Source: BCD1 sp965230565
GTDB lineage: Bacteria > Bacteroidota > Bacteroidia > Chitinophagales > Saprospiraceae
Direction: 5' to 3'
Assembly: GCA_965230565.1 (NCBI GenBank)
Contig: CBDDLH010000016.1
Coordinates: forward strand, 248,001-312,000
Length of the DNA stretch: 64,000 nucleotides
Of the stretch, positions 35,874-45,881 are shown one piece after another. The position numbers and the translations under genes were made by a program. How positions within the stretch are numbered: position 1 is the stretch's first letter; every line of letters begins with the position of its first letter. The notes beneath the pieces were generated by a model. The model saw nothing but the letters and a program-made list of their open reading frames with translations, searched no databases and was not told the origin of the DNA.

Positions 35874-36467
35874 TTAAGTACTAATACTTTTATTTCCAAA
35901 AAACAGCTGATTTAACCTGCTGTTGCTGACAATTAATTTAGCAATAAGCCAACCGACAATACTGCCCAGAAGAGCTCCTGCAAAAATATCAATAGGGTAG
36001 TGGACTCCGACGTAAACCTGCCCAACAGCAATGCTTCCGGCCCAGAAAAGCAATAACCATTTCCATCGTTTTCTCATACTTCCAAACATGGTAAGCAGAA
36101 ATACAGCCAGGGCAAAATGGTTGGTTGCGTGGGAGGAAGTAAAACTGTATCCACCTCCACAAGGCACCAGTAGTTGAAGGTCCTGGGCAAGTGCTTCATT
36201 GCGGCACGGCCGTGGCCTTTTTACACTTTTTTTGATGACCTTGCTACTCAATGTGTCAGAAACGGTGATGGTTAATGCGATGGATAGTACGAACAGAATA
36301 CTTTTGAATTTGTATTTCCAGATCAGGTAAATTAACCCAACAAGATAAGCCGGAATCCAGAACTTTTTGTCTCTCCACCAAGGCATTATATAATCGAGGA
36401 TCTCATTGTGCCAACTCCCGTTGATCACCTGAAATAAGTATTCATCCCACTGAAGTAATGCCGTCAT
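35874..36467 (-). CDS. PAP2-family membrane phosphatase
   Basis: A 197-residue inner membrane protein with about five helices and the three phosphatase motifs of the PAP2 superfamily: KKSVKRPRP (motif 1), GYSFTSSHATNHF (motif 2, PSGH-equivalent SSHA) and VGQVYVGVHYPIDI (motif 3 with the catalytic His). Such enzymes dephosphorylate undecaprenyl diphosphate, phosphatidate or lipid A on the periplasmic face. The exact substrate is open; length and motif spacing fit UppP-like members. It precedes the ZIP gene by 13 bases on the same strand. Confidence 0.88.
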   Translation of the reverse strand: MTALLQWDEYLFQVINGSWHNEILDYIMPWWRDKKFWIPAYLVGLIYLIWKYKFKSILFVLSIALTITVSDTLSSKVIKKSVKRPRPCRNEALAQDLQLLVPCGGGYSFTSSHATNHFALAVFLLTMFGSMRKRWKWLLLFWAGSIAVGQVYVGVHYPIDIFAGALLGSIVGWLIAKLIVSNSRLNQLFFGNKSIST

Positions 36468-36549
36468 GTTTAATTTTAATCTTTACTTGCGAGAAATAAT
36501 CTTCAGGATTTTTAATGAAGAATCTTTCTCAGTTAAAAATTTCCCACTA

Positions 36550-37278
36550 TTATTTTTTAATAATTAGAATCATTCGCTGACTACTTTCAGGGGCAAAATC
36601 CGAAAGAGAGTAGTCTCCAAAAACCTTAATAATTTCCATACCCGCCATTTCAACAAGCTTTTTAAGATCGGGTAGTTTGAACAACCTGACCCGCTCCTGA
36701 AAATTTTTAATATTATCTTTATCATCGATGCGTATGGATTTAAAAACATAGGATCCTTCAATCCACTTATCGATTTGAAAATCTACGCCACCAACGGTTT
36801 TCATTTCCTTTTCTACCAAATGCCTGATCACATAGTCCGAATTGAAAAAATCAAGTACATATATACCCCCGTCTTTCAGTCCGGTTGATACACTTTGAAG
36901 ACTTTTCAGATCATCTTTTTCGGATTCAAAATACCCAAAACTCGTGAAAAAGCTGAAAATGAAATCAAAATAATTCACCCTGAATGCTTTTCTCATGTCC
37001 TGGGTGAAAAAAGAAAGATTAACCGCTTCGAATTGCCGGGCAAATTCAATATTATTCACCGATAAATCGAGTCCTGTAACGAGATAACCTTTATCCGCAA
37101 GATACCTCGAAAATCGTCCTTTTCCGCAGGCCAAATCAAGCATAGTGGCATTTGGCGATGGAGCAAGGTAGCCTAATAATTTATCAATAAACTCCTGAGC
37201 TTCGCTTTCATTCCTTTTTTTGTAAAGCAAATGATAGTACGGAGAATCAAACCAAGCTTCGAACCATTGTTTTTCCAT
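36550..37278 (-). CDS. Class I SAM-dependent methyltransferase
   Basis: A 242-residue soluble methyltransferase. Motif I is ATMLDLACGKGRFSRYLADKG (about residues 45-64), followed by the acidic motif LVTGLDLSVNNIEFA and motif II/III region VNYFDFIFSFFTSFGYFE, with GLKDGGIYVLDFFNSDYV downstream. The substrate is unknown; similar small-molecule or protein methyltransferases are common in Bacteroidota. It has its own candidate promoter and lies 82 bases from the PAP2 gene. Confidence 0.85.
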   Translation of the reverse strand: MEKQWFEAWFDSPYYHLLYKKRNESEAQEFIDKLLGYLAPSPNATMLDLACGKGRFSRYLADKGYLVTGLDLSVNNIEFARQFEAVNLSFFTQDMRKAFRVNYFDFIFSFFTSFGYFESEKDDLKSLQSVSTGLKDGGIYVLDFFNSDYVIRHLVEKEMKTVGGVDFQIDKWIEGSYVFKSIRIDDKDNIKNFQERVRLFKLPDLKKLVEMAGMEIIKVFGDYSLSDFAPESSQRMILIIKK

Positions 37279-37342
37279 TGAAATTATTTGGACCTTGTTT
37301 ACACAACAGGAAATTACTTTTATAATTCATTCCAAAAGTGTA

Positions 37343-37376
37343 CAAAGATAAGCATCAAAAGTTTAATTTTGGGCAA
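37343..37376 (-). promoter_or_regulatory. Candidate promoter of the methyltransferase gene
   Basis: On the minus strand TATCTTTG (37343-37350) matches TAnnTTTG and TTG (37374-37376) lies 23 bases further out. Leader about 60 bases. On the plus strand TAATTTTG (37364-37371) overlaps this region and may serve the divergent gene at 37480. Confidence 0.45.
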
Positions 37377-37479
37377 TTTGAAAGGATTGGATAAAAGATA
37401 AATTCCGCACTGTTTATCATAGTTGAGAATCGATTGATTTACAATGATTTTCACAGATATTGATTGAAATTATTTTCTT

Positions 37480-39456
37480 ATGGACAACAATTTTTCCAAT
37501 AAATTATGGGCGCCTTCAGAGGATTTTAAGTCCTCTTCTAATCTGACCGTCTTTAATGACTGGCTTCTGAATCATAAATCACTGAAGTTTGATACATATG
37601 CTGATCTTTGGAATTGGTCTGTTGAAGATCCTGCACAGTTCTGGAAGTTCTTATCAGAATACTTCGAGGTAGTTTTCCATAAACCTTTTGAGGAGGTAAT
37701 GGGAAATGAGGATATGCCCGGAACTACATGGTTCAGGGGAAGCACCTTGAATTATGCCGAACACATCTTCAGAAACCAAACCGAAGAACATCCGGCATTG
37801 ATATTCAGGTCAGAGGGTACTGATACTTCAGAAATTTCCTGGGATAAATTAACAGGCCAGGTGGCTTCCCTTCGAAGCTGGTTAGTTAAAAAGGGAGTAA
37901 AAAAAGGAGACACGGTAGTTGCTTATCTACCCAATATTCCCGAGGCAACCGTTGCTTTTTTGGCAACCTGTTCGATTGGAGCAATTTGGTCAAGTTGTTC
38001 CCCGGATTTTGGGGTCAAAAGCGTTGTTGATCGTTTTTTGCAAATCAAACCAAAAGTATTATTTACGGTGGACGGTTACCAATATGGCGGGAAATCATTT
38101 GACAGGACAAAAGAGGTCAAAGAATTAATTTCAGAACTCCCTTCTCTGGAAAGAACAGTATTGCTGCCTTATCTAGACAAATCCTGTAATCCTGAGCGTT
38201 TTGAAAAGACGGTAATTTGGCAGGAAACTCAGGAAAACACTAATACTGAACTGATTTTTGAAGCTGTTCCGTTCGAGCATCCTATCTGGGTTTTATATTC
38301 CTCCGGAACAACCGGAATACCCAAAGCCATTACACACAGTCAGGGCGGGGTATTACTCGAGCACCTTAAATACCTTTCTTTCCAGAATGATGTAAAAAGA
38401 GGCGAAAGATTCTTTTGGTTCTCAACTACAGGATGGATGATGTGGAATTTCCTGCAAGCCTCCATGCTTGTAGGAGCAGTTCCTGTTTTGTACGATGGAA
38501 GTCCCGGCTTTCCAAATCTTAATGTGCTTTGGGGACTGGCAGAGGAAACAAAAATGCATCATTTCGGAACTAGTGCTCCGTATTTAGTCGCCTGCATGAA
38601 AAGAGGAATTAAACCTGGTAAAAATTTCAATATCAGCGATTTAAGGTCTATTGGTTCTACTGGCGCTCCACTACCACCTGAAGCTTTTGTTTATGTATAT
38701 GAAGAGATCAAAAAAGATCTTTGGTTATGCTCCATGAGTGGAGGTACGGACGTCTGTACTGCTTTTGTCGGGAGTAATCCGTGGGAACCAGTTTTTGAAG
38801 GTGAGATCCAATGCAGAGCTCTTGGATGTGCCTTGTACGCTTTTGATGAGCAAGGGAAAAAAGTAACCAATGAAGTAGGGGAAATGGTTATAACCAAACC
38901 GATGCCATCCATGCCGGTTTTCTTCTGGAATGATGAAGGCAATAAACGGTATCTGAGTAGTTATTTTGAAGATTACCCGGGGCTTTGGAGGCATGGAGAT
39001 TGGGTCAAGATAACTGACAGAGGCTCCTTGGTTATCTATGGACGTTCTGATGCCACTTTGAACAGACAGGGCGTTCGTATTGGAACAAGTGAAATCTATA
39101 GTGCTGTAAATAAAATAAAGGTGGTGGCAGACAGTTTGGTCGTCAATCTTGAATTAAGCGGTGGACGGCATTATATGCCGCTTTTTGTCGTTCTGGAAAA
39201 AGGATTTCATCTTGACGAAAAGGTAATAGAAGAGATTAAAAGCGGATTGAAGCATGAATATTCACCAAGGCACGTCCCGGATGAAATAATAGAAGTGAAA
39301 GAAATCCCTTTAACGATCAGTGGGAAAAAGCTGGAAGCTCCCGTCAAAAAGATCCTTATGGGAATGGATGTCAGCAAAGCGGCCAATAAAGGAGCCATGA
39401 GGAATCCGGATTCGTTAAACTTTTTCATCGATTTTGCTAAAACCATCCAACGATAG
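37480..39456 (+). CDS. Acetoacetate--CoA ligase (acetoacetyl-CoA synthetase)
   Basis: A 658-residue ANL-superfamily ligase of the normal length for acetoacetyl-CoA synthetase; it forms acetoacetyl-CoA from acetoacetate, ATP and CoA, allowing use of ketone bodies or polymer-derived acetoacetate. The AMP-binding P-loop is HPIWVLYSSGTTGIPKAITHS (about residues 267-287). Typical family stretches are PGTTWFRGSTLNYAEHIFR, IGAIWSSCSPDFGVKSVVDR, FFWFSTTGWMMWNFLQA and the GRSDATLNRQGVRIGTSEIY adenylation hinge, with the catalytic lysine in LTISGKKLEAPVKK. It is followed by aspartokinase 40 bases later after a T-run; the two may or may not be linked. Confidence 0.9.
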   Translation: MDNNFSNKLWAPSEDFKSSSNLTVFNDWLLNHKSLKFDTYADLWNWSVEDPAQFWKFLSEYFEVVFHKPFEEVMGNEDMPGTTWFRGSTLNYAEHIFRNQTEEHPALIFRSEGTDTSEISWDKLTGQVASLRSWLVKKGVKKGDTVVAYLPNIPEATVAFLATCSIGAIWSSCSPDFGVKSVVDRFLQIKPKVLFTVDGYQYGGKSFDRTKEVKELISELPSLERTVLLPYLDKSCNPERFEKTVIWQETQENTNTELIFEAVPFEHPIWVLYSSGTTGIPKAITHSQGGVLLEHLKYLSFQNDVKRGERFFWFSTTGWMMWNFLQASMLVGAVPVLYDGSPGFPNLNVLWGLAEETKMHHFGTSAPYLVACMKRGIKPGKNFNISDLRSIGSTGAPLPPEAFVYVYEEIKKDLWLCSMSGGTDVCTAFVGSNPWEPVFEGEIQCRALGCALYAFDEQGKKVTNEVGEMVITKPMPSMPVFFWNDEGNKRYLSSYFEDYPGLWRHGDWVKITDRGSLVIYGRSDATLNRQGVRIGTSEIYSAVNKIKVVADSLVVNLELSGGRHYMPLFVVLEKGFHLDEKVIEEIKSGLKHEYSPRHVPDEIIEVKEIPLTISGKKLEAPVKKILMGMDVSKAANKGAMRNPDSLNFFIDFAKTIQR

Positions 39457-39496
39457 ATTTTTTTTTAATCTTTGCAATCCAATTATTAAAATAACA

Positions 39497-40801
39497 ATGA
39501 ACACAACCGACATAAAAGTATTTAAATTCGGAGGAGCTTCCCTCAAAAATGTTGCAGCTATCCGAGATGTTGCTCATATTTTAAAAAAATACAAAGGTCA
39601 GCCATTGATGATTGTTGTTTCTGCGATGAAAGGGGTAACCAATCAGTTAGAAGAAGTGGTGGCTTCATACCTGCGGCAAGACGGAAAGGCCACGCAATTG
39701 CTTGAGGCCATAAAAAAACAGCATTACGAGGTATGCTACGAGTTATTCCATGAGGATCATGAAATCCTGACCACTTTAAATGATGTTTTTGTTGAAGTGG
39801 AATGGACTCTTGAAGAGGAACCTGTCGATTCCTATGATTTCACCTATGATCAGATCGTTTCCCTGGGAGAGTTGCTTTGCAGTAATATAGTTTATTCATT
39901 TTTGAATGAATCAGGATTTAATATTCGTTTCCTGGACGCCAGAGATGTGATTGTTACAGATAATATTTACCGCTCTGCTACAGTTTTGTGGGAAGAAACT
40001 CAAAAAAGATGCGATAACCTTCTAAAGCCACTAATGAACGATGATCAGTTTGTCATCAGCCAGGGCTTTATCGGGTGCACCACGGAGAACTTCACTACCA
40101 CGCTGGGGCGGGAAGGCTCTGACTACACAGCAGCCATTTTTGCCTATTGCCTTGATGCGGAAAGTATGTCCATTTGGAAAGATGTTCCCGGAGTTTTAAC
40201 GGCCGATCCCAGGTTTTTTGATAATGTGACCAAATTGGAAAGAATGTCTTACAAAGAGGCCATCGAGATGACTTATTACGGAGCCAAGGTAATTCATCCC
40301 AAAACCATAAAACCGCTTCAAAATAAAAGTATTCCCATGTATGTGAAGTCCTTTATCAATCCGCTTGATGAAGGAACATTCATTTCCGATGATATTGAGG
40401 ATACTTATCCACCGCTGGTTGCTGTAGAACATAATCAGGCTTTATTGCAATTGTCAACTTTAGACTTTTCCTTTGTAGCAGAGCACCATTTGAGCCATAT
40501 ATTTAGTTTATTGGCAGAATTTCACATCCAGGTAAATTTGATGCAAAATACTGCTATCAGTTTTGTTTTATGTGTTAATGATCTGGATGGAAAGGTCGAT
40601 GCATTTGTGGACAGAATCCAAAATGATTTTAAGGTTGTGCTTGACAGAGGGCTCGAATTGATCTCTGTTCGTCATTATCACGGGGGTATTCTCGACAGTC
40701 TGAAAAGAGGTAAGATAATATTGATTGAAGAGCGAAGTACCAAAACCGCTCAATTGGTGATCAAGGATGTTCCTATGGTTAGGAGAAAACAATCAAGTTA
40801 A
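39497..40801 (+). CDS. Aspartate kinase
   Basis: A 434-residue monofunctional aspartokinase, the first step (Asp to aspartyl-phosphate) of Lys, Thr, Met and diaminopimelate synthesis. The kinase domain opens VFKFGGASLKNVAAIRDVA, has QGFIGCTTENFTTTLGREGSD and WKDVPGVLTADPRFF, and is followed by two ACT regulatory domains (about residues 300-434), so feedback inhibition is likely. The ATG at 39497 is used; a frame start at 39434 would overlap the ligase gene. TilS follows 18 bases later. Confidence 0.9.
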   Translation: MNTTDIKVFKFGGASLKNVAAIRDVAHILKKYKGQPLMIVVSAMKGVTNQLEEVVASYLRQDGKATQLLEAIKKQHYEVCYELFHEDHEILTTLNDVFVEVEWTLEEEPVDSYDFTYDQIVSLGELLCSNIVYSFLNESGFNIRFLDARDVIVTDNIYRSATVLWEETQKRCDNLLKPLMNDDQFVISQGFIGCTTENFTTTLGREGSDYTAAIFAYCLDAESMSIWKDVPGVLTADPRFFDNVTKLERMSYKEAIEMTYYGAKVIHPKTIKPLQNKSIPMYVKSFINPLDEGTFISDDIEDTYPPLVAVEHNQALLQLSTLDFSFVAEHHLSHIFSLLAEFHIQVNLMQNTAISFVLCVNDLDGKVDAFVDRIQNDFKVVLDRGLELISVRHYHGGILDSLKRGKIILIEERSTKTAQLVIKDVPMVRRKQSS

Positions 40802-40819
40802 ATTTATAATATCTTCAAA

Positions 40820-42157
40820 ATGGCCACTTTGCCCGAAAAATTACTGGTATTTATTTCGGAGCATCTGTTGTTTTCGAAAAATAACAGGCTGCTGCTTGCT
40901 TTGAGTGGGGGAGTGGATTCTGTGGTCATGGTCCATTTATTGAAGGAATTGAATTATGAAATTGCCATAGCCCATTGTAATTTCAAATTGAGAGGTAGGG
41001 ATTCGGATGAGGATGAAAACTTCTGCAGGGATTATGCCCGATCTTTAGATATTCCTTTTTTCGTCAAGCATTTTGACACGAAGCAGGTCGCTTTAGATAC
41101 TGGGATATCCATACAAATGGCTGCCAGGGATTTGCGGTATAATTGGTTTGATCAATTATGCAAGGAAGAAGGATTTGATTATGTGTTAACCGGACATCAA
41201 TTAAATGACTCTCTGGAGACTTTTTTGGTTAATTTTTCACGTGGTTGCGGAATCAGAGGCCTTCACGGGATTCCCGTTAAAAATGGCAACCGGGTCAGAC
41301 CATTATTATTTGCCACCAGAGCAGAAATTGAATCTTATGCTTCGGAGCATCAACTTGCTTTTAGGACAGATGCCAGTAATGAAGAGACAAAGTATCTCCG
41401 CAATAAACTCCGGCATGAAATTGTTCCGAGACTAAAGGAAATCAATCCCTTATTTGAAAAGTCTGCCTTTGCAACAACAAAAAGGATTCTTGAGGCTGAG
41501 CAATTATATGATTTTGCGGTAGAATATTTCAAAAAGCAGGTATGCACGGAATCCGGTGTTCATAAAACGATTGACCTCGAGAGATTACGAAAAGCGCCAG
41601 GTAGCATTACGCTTTTATATGAACTCCTGAAAACAGAAGGACTGCACGTAGACCAGGCTCAAATGATCCTGAATTCGTCCACAGGTGCGGTATTCCAATC
41701 TACCACGCATAGGTTTTTGGTAAACAGGGATTCTCTTGTTGTGGAGCCAATTCCTGAGCCTTCTGAAAGTGTGGAATACACTATAAATAAAGGCGAACAT
41801 CTCGTTATTTTTGATTTGGGTGAACTACTTATTTCAAATAAGCAAGGAACAAGGGATATGTTTCCCCAAACAAAGCGTTTGGCTTTTGTGGATGAATCAA
41901 AATTAGAATTTCCGCTAACCATTCGCAATTGGAAATCAGGGGATGTATTCCAACCACTTGGAATGCAAGGAAAAACAAAAAAACTAAAAGATTATTTCAC
42001 AGATATTAAACTGTCCCTTTTTGAAAAAGAAAAGGCAAGGATTCTGGTCAACAATGACGGCAAAATCATTTGGGTAATGGGCTACAGGCTTGATGACCGA
42101 TTCAAAATTGGACCAGCAACCAGTTCGTATCTTGAGTTAATTCTGAATGCTAAATAG
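40820..42157 (+). CDS. tilS: tRNA(Ile)-lysidine synthetase
   Basis: A 445-residue enzyme that attaches lysine to C34 of tRNA-Ile(CAU), needed to read AUA codons. The PP-loop is LLLALSGGVDSVVMVHLL (about residues 24-41), followed by AHCNFKLRGRDSDEDENFC and LTGHQLNDSLETFLVNFSRG. The C-terminal substrate-binding part has IRNWKSGDVFQPLGMQGKTK and ends with the VMGYRLDDRFKIG domain. Length and architecture are normal. It lies 18 bases behind aspartokinase. Confidence 0.93.
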   Translation: MATLPEKLLVFISEHLLFSKNNRLLLALSGGVDSVVMVHLLKELNYEIAIAHCNFKLRGRDSDEDENFCRDYARSLDIPFFVKHFDTKQVALDTGISIQMAARDLRYNWFDQLCKEEGFDYVLTGHQLNDSLETFLVNFSRGCGIRGLHGIPVKNGNRVRPLLFATRAEIESYASEHQLAFRTDASNEETKYLRNKLRHEIVPRLKEINPLFEKSAFATTKRILEAEQLYDFAVEYFKKQVCTESGVHKTIDLERLRKAPGSITLLYELLKTEGLHVDQAQMILNSSTGAVFQSTTHRFLVNRDSLVVEPIPEPSESVEYTINKGEHLVIFDLGELLISNKQGTRDMFPQTKRLAFVDESKLEFPLTIRNWKSGDVFQPLGMQGKTKKLKDYFTDIKLSLFEKEKARILVNNDGKIIWVMGYRLDDRFKIGPATSSYLELILNAK

Positions 42158-42327
42158 GCTGTTTTACTTCCTCTTTATTCCTTGGCCTAACTCCAAAATA
42201 GTGTTTTCAGCGACACATTGAAGCAATTTTATAGCAATTCCGATTTTATTGTTCAATATTTGTAATCCAACCGGACTTCAAACTGGTTATCTATGAAAAA
42301 TTATTTCAATCACAATTTACCCAAATC

Positions 42328-43389
42328 ATGAAAAAAGTTTTACTGACACTTGCTATTATTGCTTTCGCTTCATCATTGATTTCTGCTCAGGAAATTGAGG
42401 TGCCTCAAACACAAAGATCACTTATAAATAAGGTCGCAGCAGACTGGTGCCCTCCTTGCGGAGGTTGGGGATGGGATTTTTTCCACGACCTGATCGATGA
42501 TAATAGTAATGATGCTATTTTATTTACTATTCACCACAGCGGTGGGTTGAACAATCAAGTTGCCAGTGACATAACGAGTAATTATTCTGTTTTTTCCCAG
42601 CCACGGTTTATACTCAACGGTGAGGATCAAAATGTACTTTCAAGTACCACCAGCACGGCGCGGACCGCTATTCAGCAGGAAGTTATTTCACAGTCAGGAA
42701 ATACTCCTTTGGTGCAAACAGGACTTGATGCAACGTATCGCGATGACGAAATGGTTCATGTTAATACACGCACCACCTTTTTTGCTGATGCAGATGGGGA
42801 ATATTATTTGGGAGTTTACCTCGTTGAGAAACTGGTAGTTGGCTACCAGGCAACCCAGGGGCAAAACGCTCAGCACCGACAGATTGTTCGTAAGGAATTT
42901 AATGGCACTTCATCATTCGGAACTTTAATTGCCACGGGAAGCATTGCAGCCAATACGTCTTATGATTCCCAGTTTTCCATTCCAAAGGATTCCTATGATA
43001 TGACTAACCTTGAAATTGTGACCGTCATCTGGGAAAAGGTCGATAATACTTACGAATTTGTAAATGCCAATAAGGATAGTGACGTTCAATTTGAGGTAGT
43101 GAACAGTACAAATGCACCAGGAACTTTAGCATCATCTTTCAAGGTATTTCCGAATGTTGTGAATGACCACGCCAGTATTCAATTTCAATCAGACAGGAAT
43201 ATTGATCGTGCTTCAATCATTCTTATTGATATGAATGGTAAGAACGTTTTAAATGTATTCAGTGGTTCACTTGAAACCGGACTGTACAATTTCGACCTTA
43301 GCCGTTCCTCGGATATTGCTTCAGGAGTCTATTTGGTAAGACTGGAAGTGGAAGGGAATGTGGCGACTAAGAAGTTGATAATGGAATAA
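42328..43389 (+). CDS. Omp28-like thioredoxin-fold secreted protein with T9SS CTD
   Basis: A 353-residue secreted protein: signal peptide (MKKVLLTLAIIAFASSLISA), an Omp28/TlpA-like thioredoxin fold with Cys41-Pro-Pro-Cys44 (ADWCPPCGGWGWDFFHD), a beta-sandwich middle, and a type A sorting domain from about residue 270 (ASSFKVFPNVVNDHASIQF) ending ATKKLIME. The redox motif and Omp28-like context suggest an extracellular disulphide or peptide-binding role; the real activity is unknown. A bidirectional terminator lies between it and ruvB. Confidence 0.85.
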   Translation: MKKVLLTLAIIAFASSLISAQEIEVPQTQRSLINKVAADWCPPCGGWGWDFFHDLIDDNSNDAILFTIHHSGGLNNQVASDITSNYSVFSQPRFILNGEDQNVLSSTTSTARTAIQQEVISQSGNTPLVQTGLDATYRDDEMVHVNTRTTFFADADGEYYLGVYLVEKLVVGYQATQGQNAQHRQIVRKEFNGTSSFGTLIATGSIAANTSYDSQFSIPKDSYDMTNLEIVTVIWEKVDNTYEFVNANKDSDVQFEVVNSTNAPGTLASSFKVFPNVVNDHASIQFQSDRNIDRASIILIDMNGKNVLNVFSGSLETGLYNFDLSRSSDIASGVYLVRLEVEGNVATKKLIME

Positions 43390-43425
43390 AATATTTCAGA
43401 GAAACAAACTTGGGCTTAAACAGCC

Positions 43426-43466
43426 AATTTAGGGCGTAACTTTAAAGTTTACGCCCTAAATTTTTT
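43426..43466. terminator. Bidirectional terminator between the Omp28-like gene and ruvB
   Basis: AATTTAGGGCGTAA / TTACGCCCTAAATT (14 bp) with a 9-base loop, then TTTTTTC on the plus strand and an A-rich flank giving a T-rich tail for ruvB on the minus strand. Confidence 0.88.
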
Positions 43467-44501
43467 CTACTCATTTATCTCGAATAAAGTCCCGGCACGG
43501 CCAGGAGGTACAACTCCAATATGCTTATAAGCTTTTTCGGTAGCTTCCCTTCCACGTGGAGTTCGTTGAATATAACCTTCCATAATCAAAAAAGGCTCAT
43601 GAACTTCTTCTATGGTACCAGGTTCTTCTCCAACAGCAGTGGCAATCGTCGTTAATCCAACAGGACCACCCTTGAATTTGTGAATAATAGAGGTCAGAAT
43701 TCTGTTGTCCATCTCATCCAGGCCTCCCTCATCGACGTTTAATGCTTCCAGGCCAAATTCAGCGATCTTTTTATCAATGGTTCCATCTCCTTTGATCTGA
43801 GCAAAGTCCCTTATTCTTCGTAACAATGCATTTGCAATTCTCGGGGTCCCTCTGCTTCTCCGGGCAATTTCAACCGCCCCGTCTTCGGTTATCGGAATGT
43901 TAATTATTCCCGCCGAACGTTTAATGATTGTTTCCAGAATTCGGGTGTCATAATAATCCAAATGACAATTGATTCCGAATCGGGCCCGCATTGGGGCTGT
44001 AAGCAATCCCATTCTGGTGGTTGCACCCACGAGCGTAAATGGATTCAGGCTGATCTGGACACTTCGTGCGTTGGGACCTGTATCAATCATTATGTCAATC
44101 CGGTAATCTTCCATAGCCGAATACAGGTATTCCTCAACAACCGTGTTGAGTCGATGGATTTCATCTATAAACAAAACATCGCCTTCTTCGAGGTTGGTTA
44201 ACAAACCTGCGAGGTCGCCGGGTTTTTCCAAAACCGGACCGGAGGTCATTTTTAAATTGGCTCCCAGTTCGTTTGAGATAATATGCGAAAGGGTTGTTTT
44301 TCCTAACCCTGGAGGGCCGTGTAATAAAACGTGATCCAGCGCTTCCTGCCTTTGTAGAGCAGCCTGGATAAAGACTTTAAGGTTTTCAACTATTTTGGGT
44401 TGTCCATTGAAATCTTCGAGGGATTTTGGCCTCAGTGTTTTTTCCAGTTGTTGATCTCCAGGCTCCAAATATTCACCGCTCGCATCTAAATTCGGGTTCA
44501 T
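43467..44501 (-). CDS. ruvB: Holliday junction branch migration ATPase RuvB
   Basis: A 344-residue AAA+ ATPase that drives branch migration with RuvA. N-terminal LRPKSLEDFNGQPKIVENL, Walker A LLHGPPGLGKTTLSHII, Walker B VLFIDEIHRL, sensor I LVGATTRMGLL, and the C-terminal winged-helix with RTPRGREATEKAYKHIG are all present. The protein is of normal length. ruvA and ruvC are not in the window. Confidence 0.96.
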   Translation of the reverse strand: MNPNLDASGEYLEPGDQQLEKTLRPKSLEDFNGQPKIVENLKVFIQAALQRQEALDHVLLHGPPGLGKTTLSHIISNELGANLKMTSGPVLEKPGDLAGLLTNLEEGDVLFIDEIHRLNTVVEEYLYSAMEDYRIDIMIDTGPNARSVQISLNPFTLVGATTRMGLLTAPMRARFGINCHLDYYDTRILETIIKRSAGIINIPITEDGAVEIARRSRGTPRIANALLRRIRDFAQIKGDGTIDKKIAEFGLEALNVDEGGLDEMDNRILTSIIHKFKGGPVGLTTIATAVGEEPGTIEEVHEPFLIMEGYIQRTPRGREATEKAYKHIGVVPPGRAGTLFEINE

Positions 44502-44641
44502 TCAATTTTATTTTCGAAATACCAATATCAGAAAAATGTTACATTTTAAAAATTAGCAGTTTTCCTTCAAGGTAAATTCATGATTTTACAGCAAAATATT
44601 TTCTACAAGACACTTTACATAAAATTAACAGGGTAATCAGA

Positions 44642-44669
44642 TTGAAATGGCTTTTTTATTTTAATTTTG
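44642..44669 (+). promoter_or_regulatory. Promoter of the lamin-tail protein gene
   Basis: TTG (44642-44644), a 17-base spacer and TAATTTTG (44662-44669) form a good Bacteroidota -33/-7 pair, about 50 bases before the ATG at 44722. Confidence 0.6.
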
Positions 44670-44721
44670 TGTCTTGTACCCTAAACCAATGTATGTAATT
44701 TATCACTCAATTCAAGTTAAT

Positions 44722-45864
44722 ATGCAAAAAATTTTACTTTTTTTCGCGCTGATTCTTTTTTCTTCCAACTTACTGGCACAATGTGATGAACTGTTCTTCT
44801 CCGAGTATGTAGAAGGATACGCCAATAACAAAGCTTTGGAGATCTATAACCCAACGGATGAAGCCATTAACCTTTCCGGTTATTCTCTCGCTCGTTTCAG
44901 CAATGGTGCAACCACCGCCAATCCTCCTGAAAAAGTGATCCAACTTCCTGATGTTATGCTGGAATCCAATGACGTATTTGTGGTAGTGGTTGACCTTACA
45001 GATACTACCCAATGGAATTCACAATTTGATAAACCGGTATGGAATGGCTACAATCTTATCGATACGCTTTTTGATGAGGTCACCATGGAGCCAATACTCG
45101 ATAATGACGGAAATGTCATTTTGGGCCCTCAGTACCTCGACGGATCCGCTTTGTTCGGAGATGAGTACAATGAAGAATACGACCTTCAATGTAAAGCAGA
45201 TGTTTTCCTTTGCCCTGAGTATGAAACCAATAATGTAATGTACTTTAACGGTAATGACGCTATGGCGCTGTTAACCGGCACGGAAGTTGCTCCTGACGGG
45301 TCAAACCTTGTGGATGTCATCGGTGTAATCGGCGAAAATCCTGAAGTTACCATTATGGAAGATGCCTGGGTGAATGAAGAGGGCTACTGGCTGACAAAAG
45401 ACCGTACCCTGGTAAGAAATTATGATGTTGAATCTGGCCGCAACGATCTTAATTCGGTTGTATTTACGCTGGGGGGAACTTTTACCGGTGAAGAATGGGG
45501 TAGCTGGTGGAAAAATGCTTTCCAGTTTCTGGGAACACACAACAGCGTTTGCAACAATGAGCCTAAGACAGATGAGTGGAGTTGCATTTCCGGACCAATC
45601 AGTTCAATAGATGAGATCAACCAGGTGGCTTTCAAAATGTATCCTAATCCAAATGATAACGGCATTCTAAGCATGGAAGCTGAAGAAGAAATCCTGAGAG
45701 TGGAATTCATCAATCTGCTTGGACAAAACATTTATACCCAGCAAATTGATAAAGGACTGAATTATGCTGACATTGATGTGGATGTTCTTGGTTCAGGAAT
45801 ATTCATGGTGAAACTTGTTTTTAACGACAACAAAATTGCTGTTCAAAAACTGGTTGTAAAGTAA
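44722..45864 (+). CDS. Lamin-tail domain secreted protein with T9SS CTD
   Basis: A 380-residue secreted protein. The ATG at 44722 gives a clean signal peptide, MQKILLFFALILFSSNLLA, while an upstream start at 44674 would bury it. A lamin-tail-like domain (about residues 22-75; CDELFFSEYVEGYANNKALE and NLSGYSLARFSNG) is followed by a beta-rich region with several paired cysteines, and then a type A sorting domain (about 300-380; FKMYPNPNDNGILSMEAEEE) ending KIAVQKLVVK. Lamin-tail domains in bacteria occur in extracellular nucleases and adhesins; no catalytic motif is visible here. Confidence 0.85.
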   Translation: MQKILLFFALILFSSNLLAQCDELFFSEYVEGYANNKALEIYNPTDEAINLSGYSLARFSNGATTANPPEKVIQLPDVMLESNDVFVVVVDLTDTTQWNSQFDKPVWNGYNLIDTLFDEVTMEPILDNDGNVILGPQYLDGSALFGDEYNEEYDLQCKADVFLCPEYETNNVMYFNGNDAMALLTGTEVAPDGSNLVDVIGVIGENPEVTIMEDAWVNEEGYWLTKDRTLVRNYDVESGRNDLNSVVFTLGGTFTGEEWGSWWKNAFQFLGTHNSVCNNEPKTDEWSCISGPISSIDEINQVAFKMYPNPNDNGILSMEAEEEILRVEFINLLGQNIYTQQIDKGLNYADIDVDVLGSGIFMVKLVFNDNKIAVQKLVVK

Positions 45865-45881
45865 ACCACCCTGAAATTTTG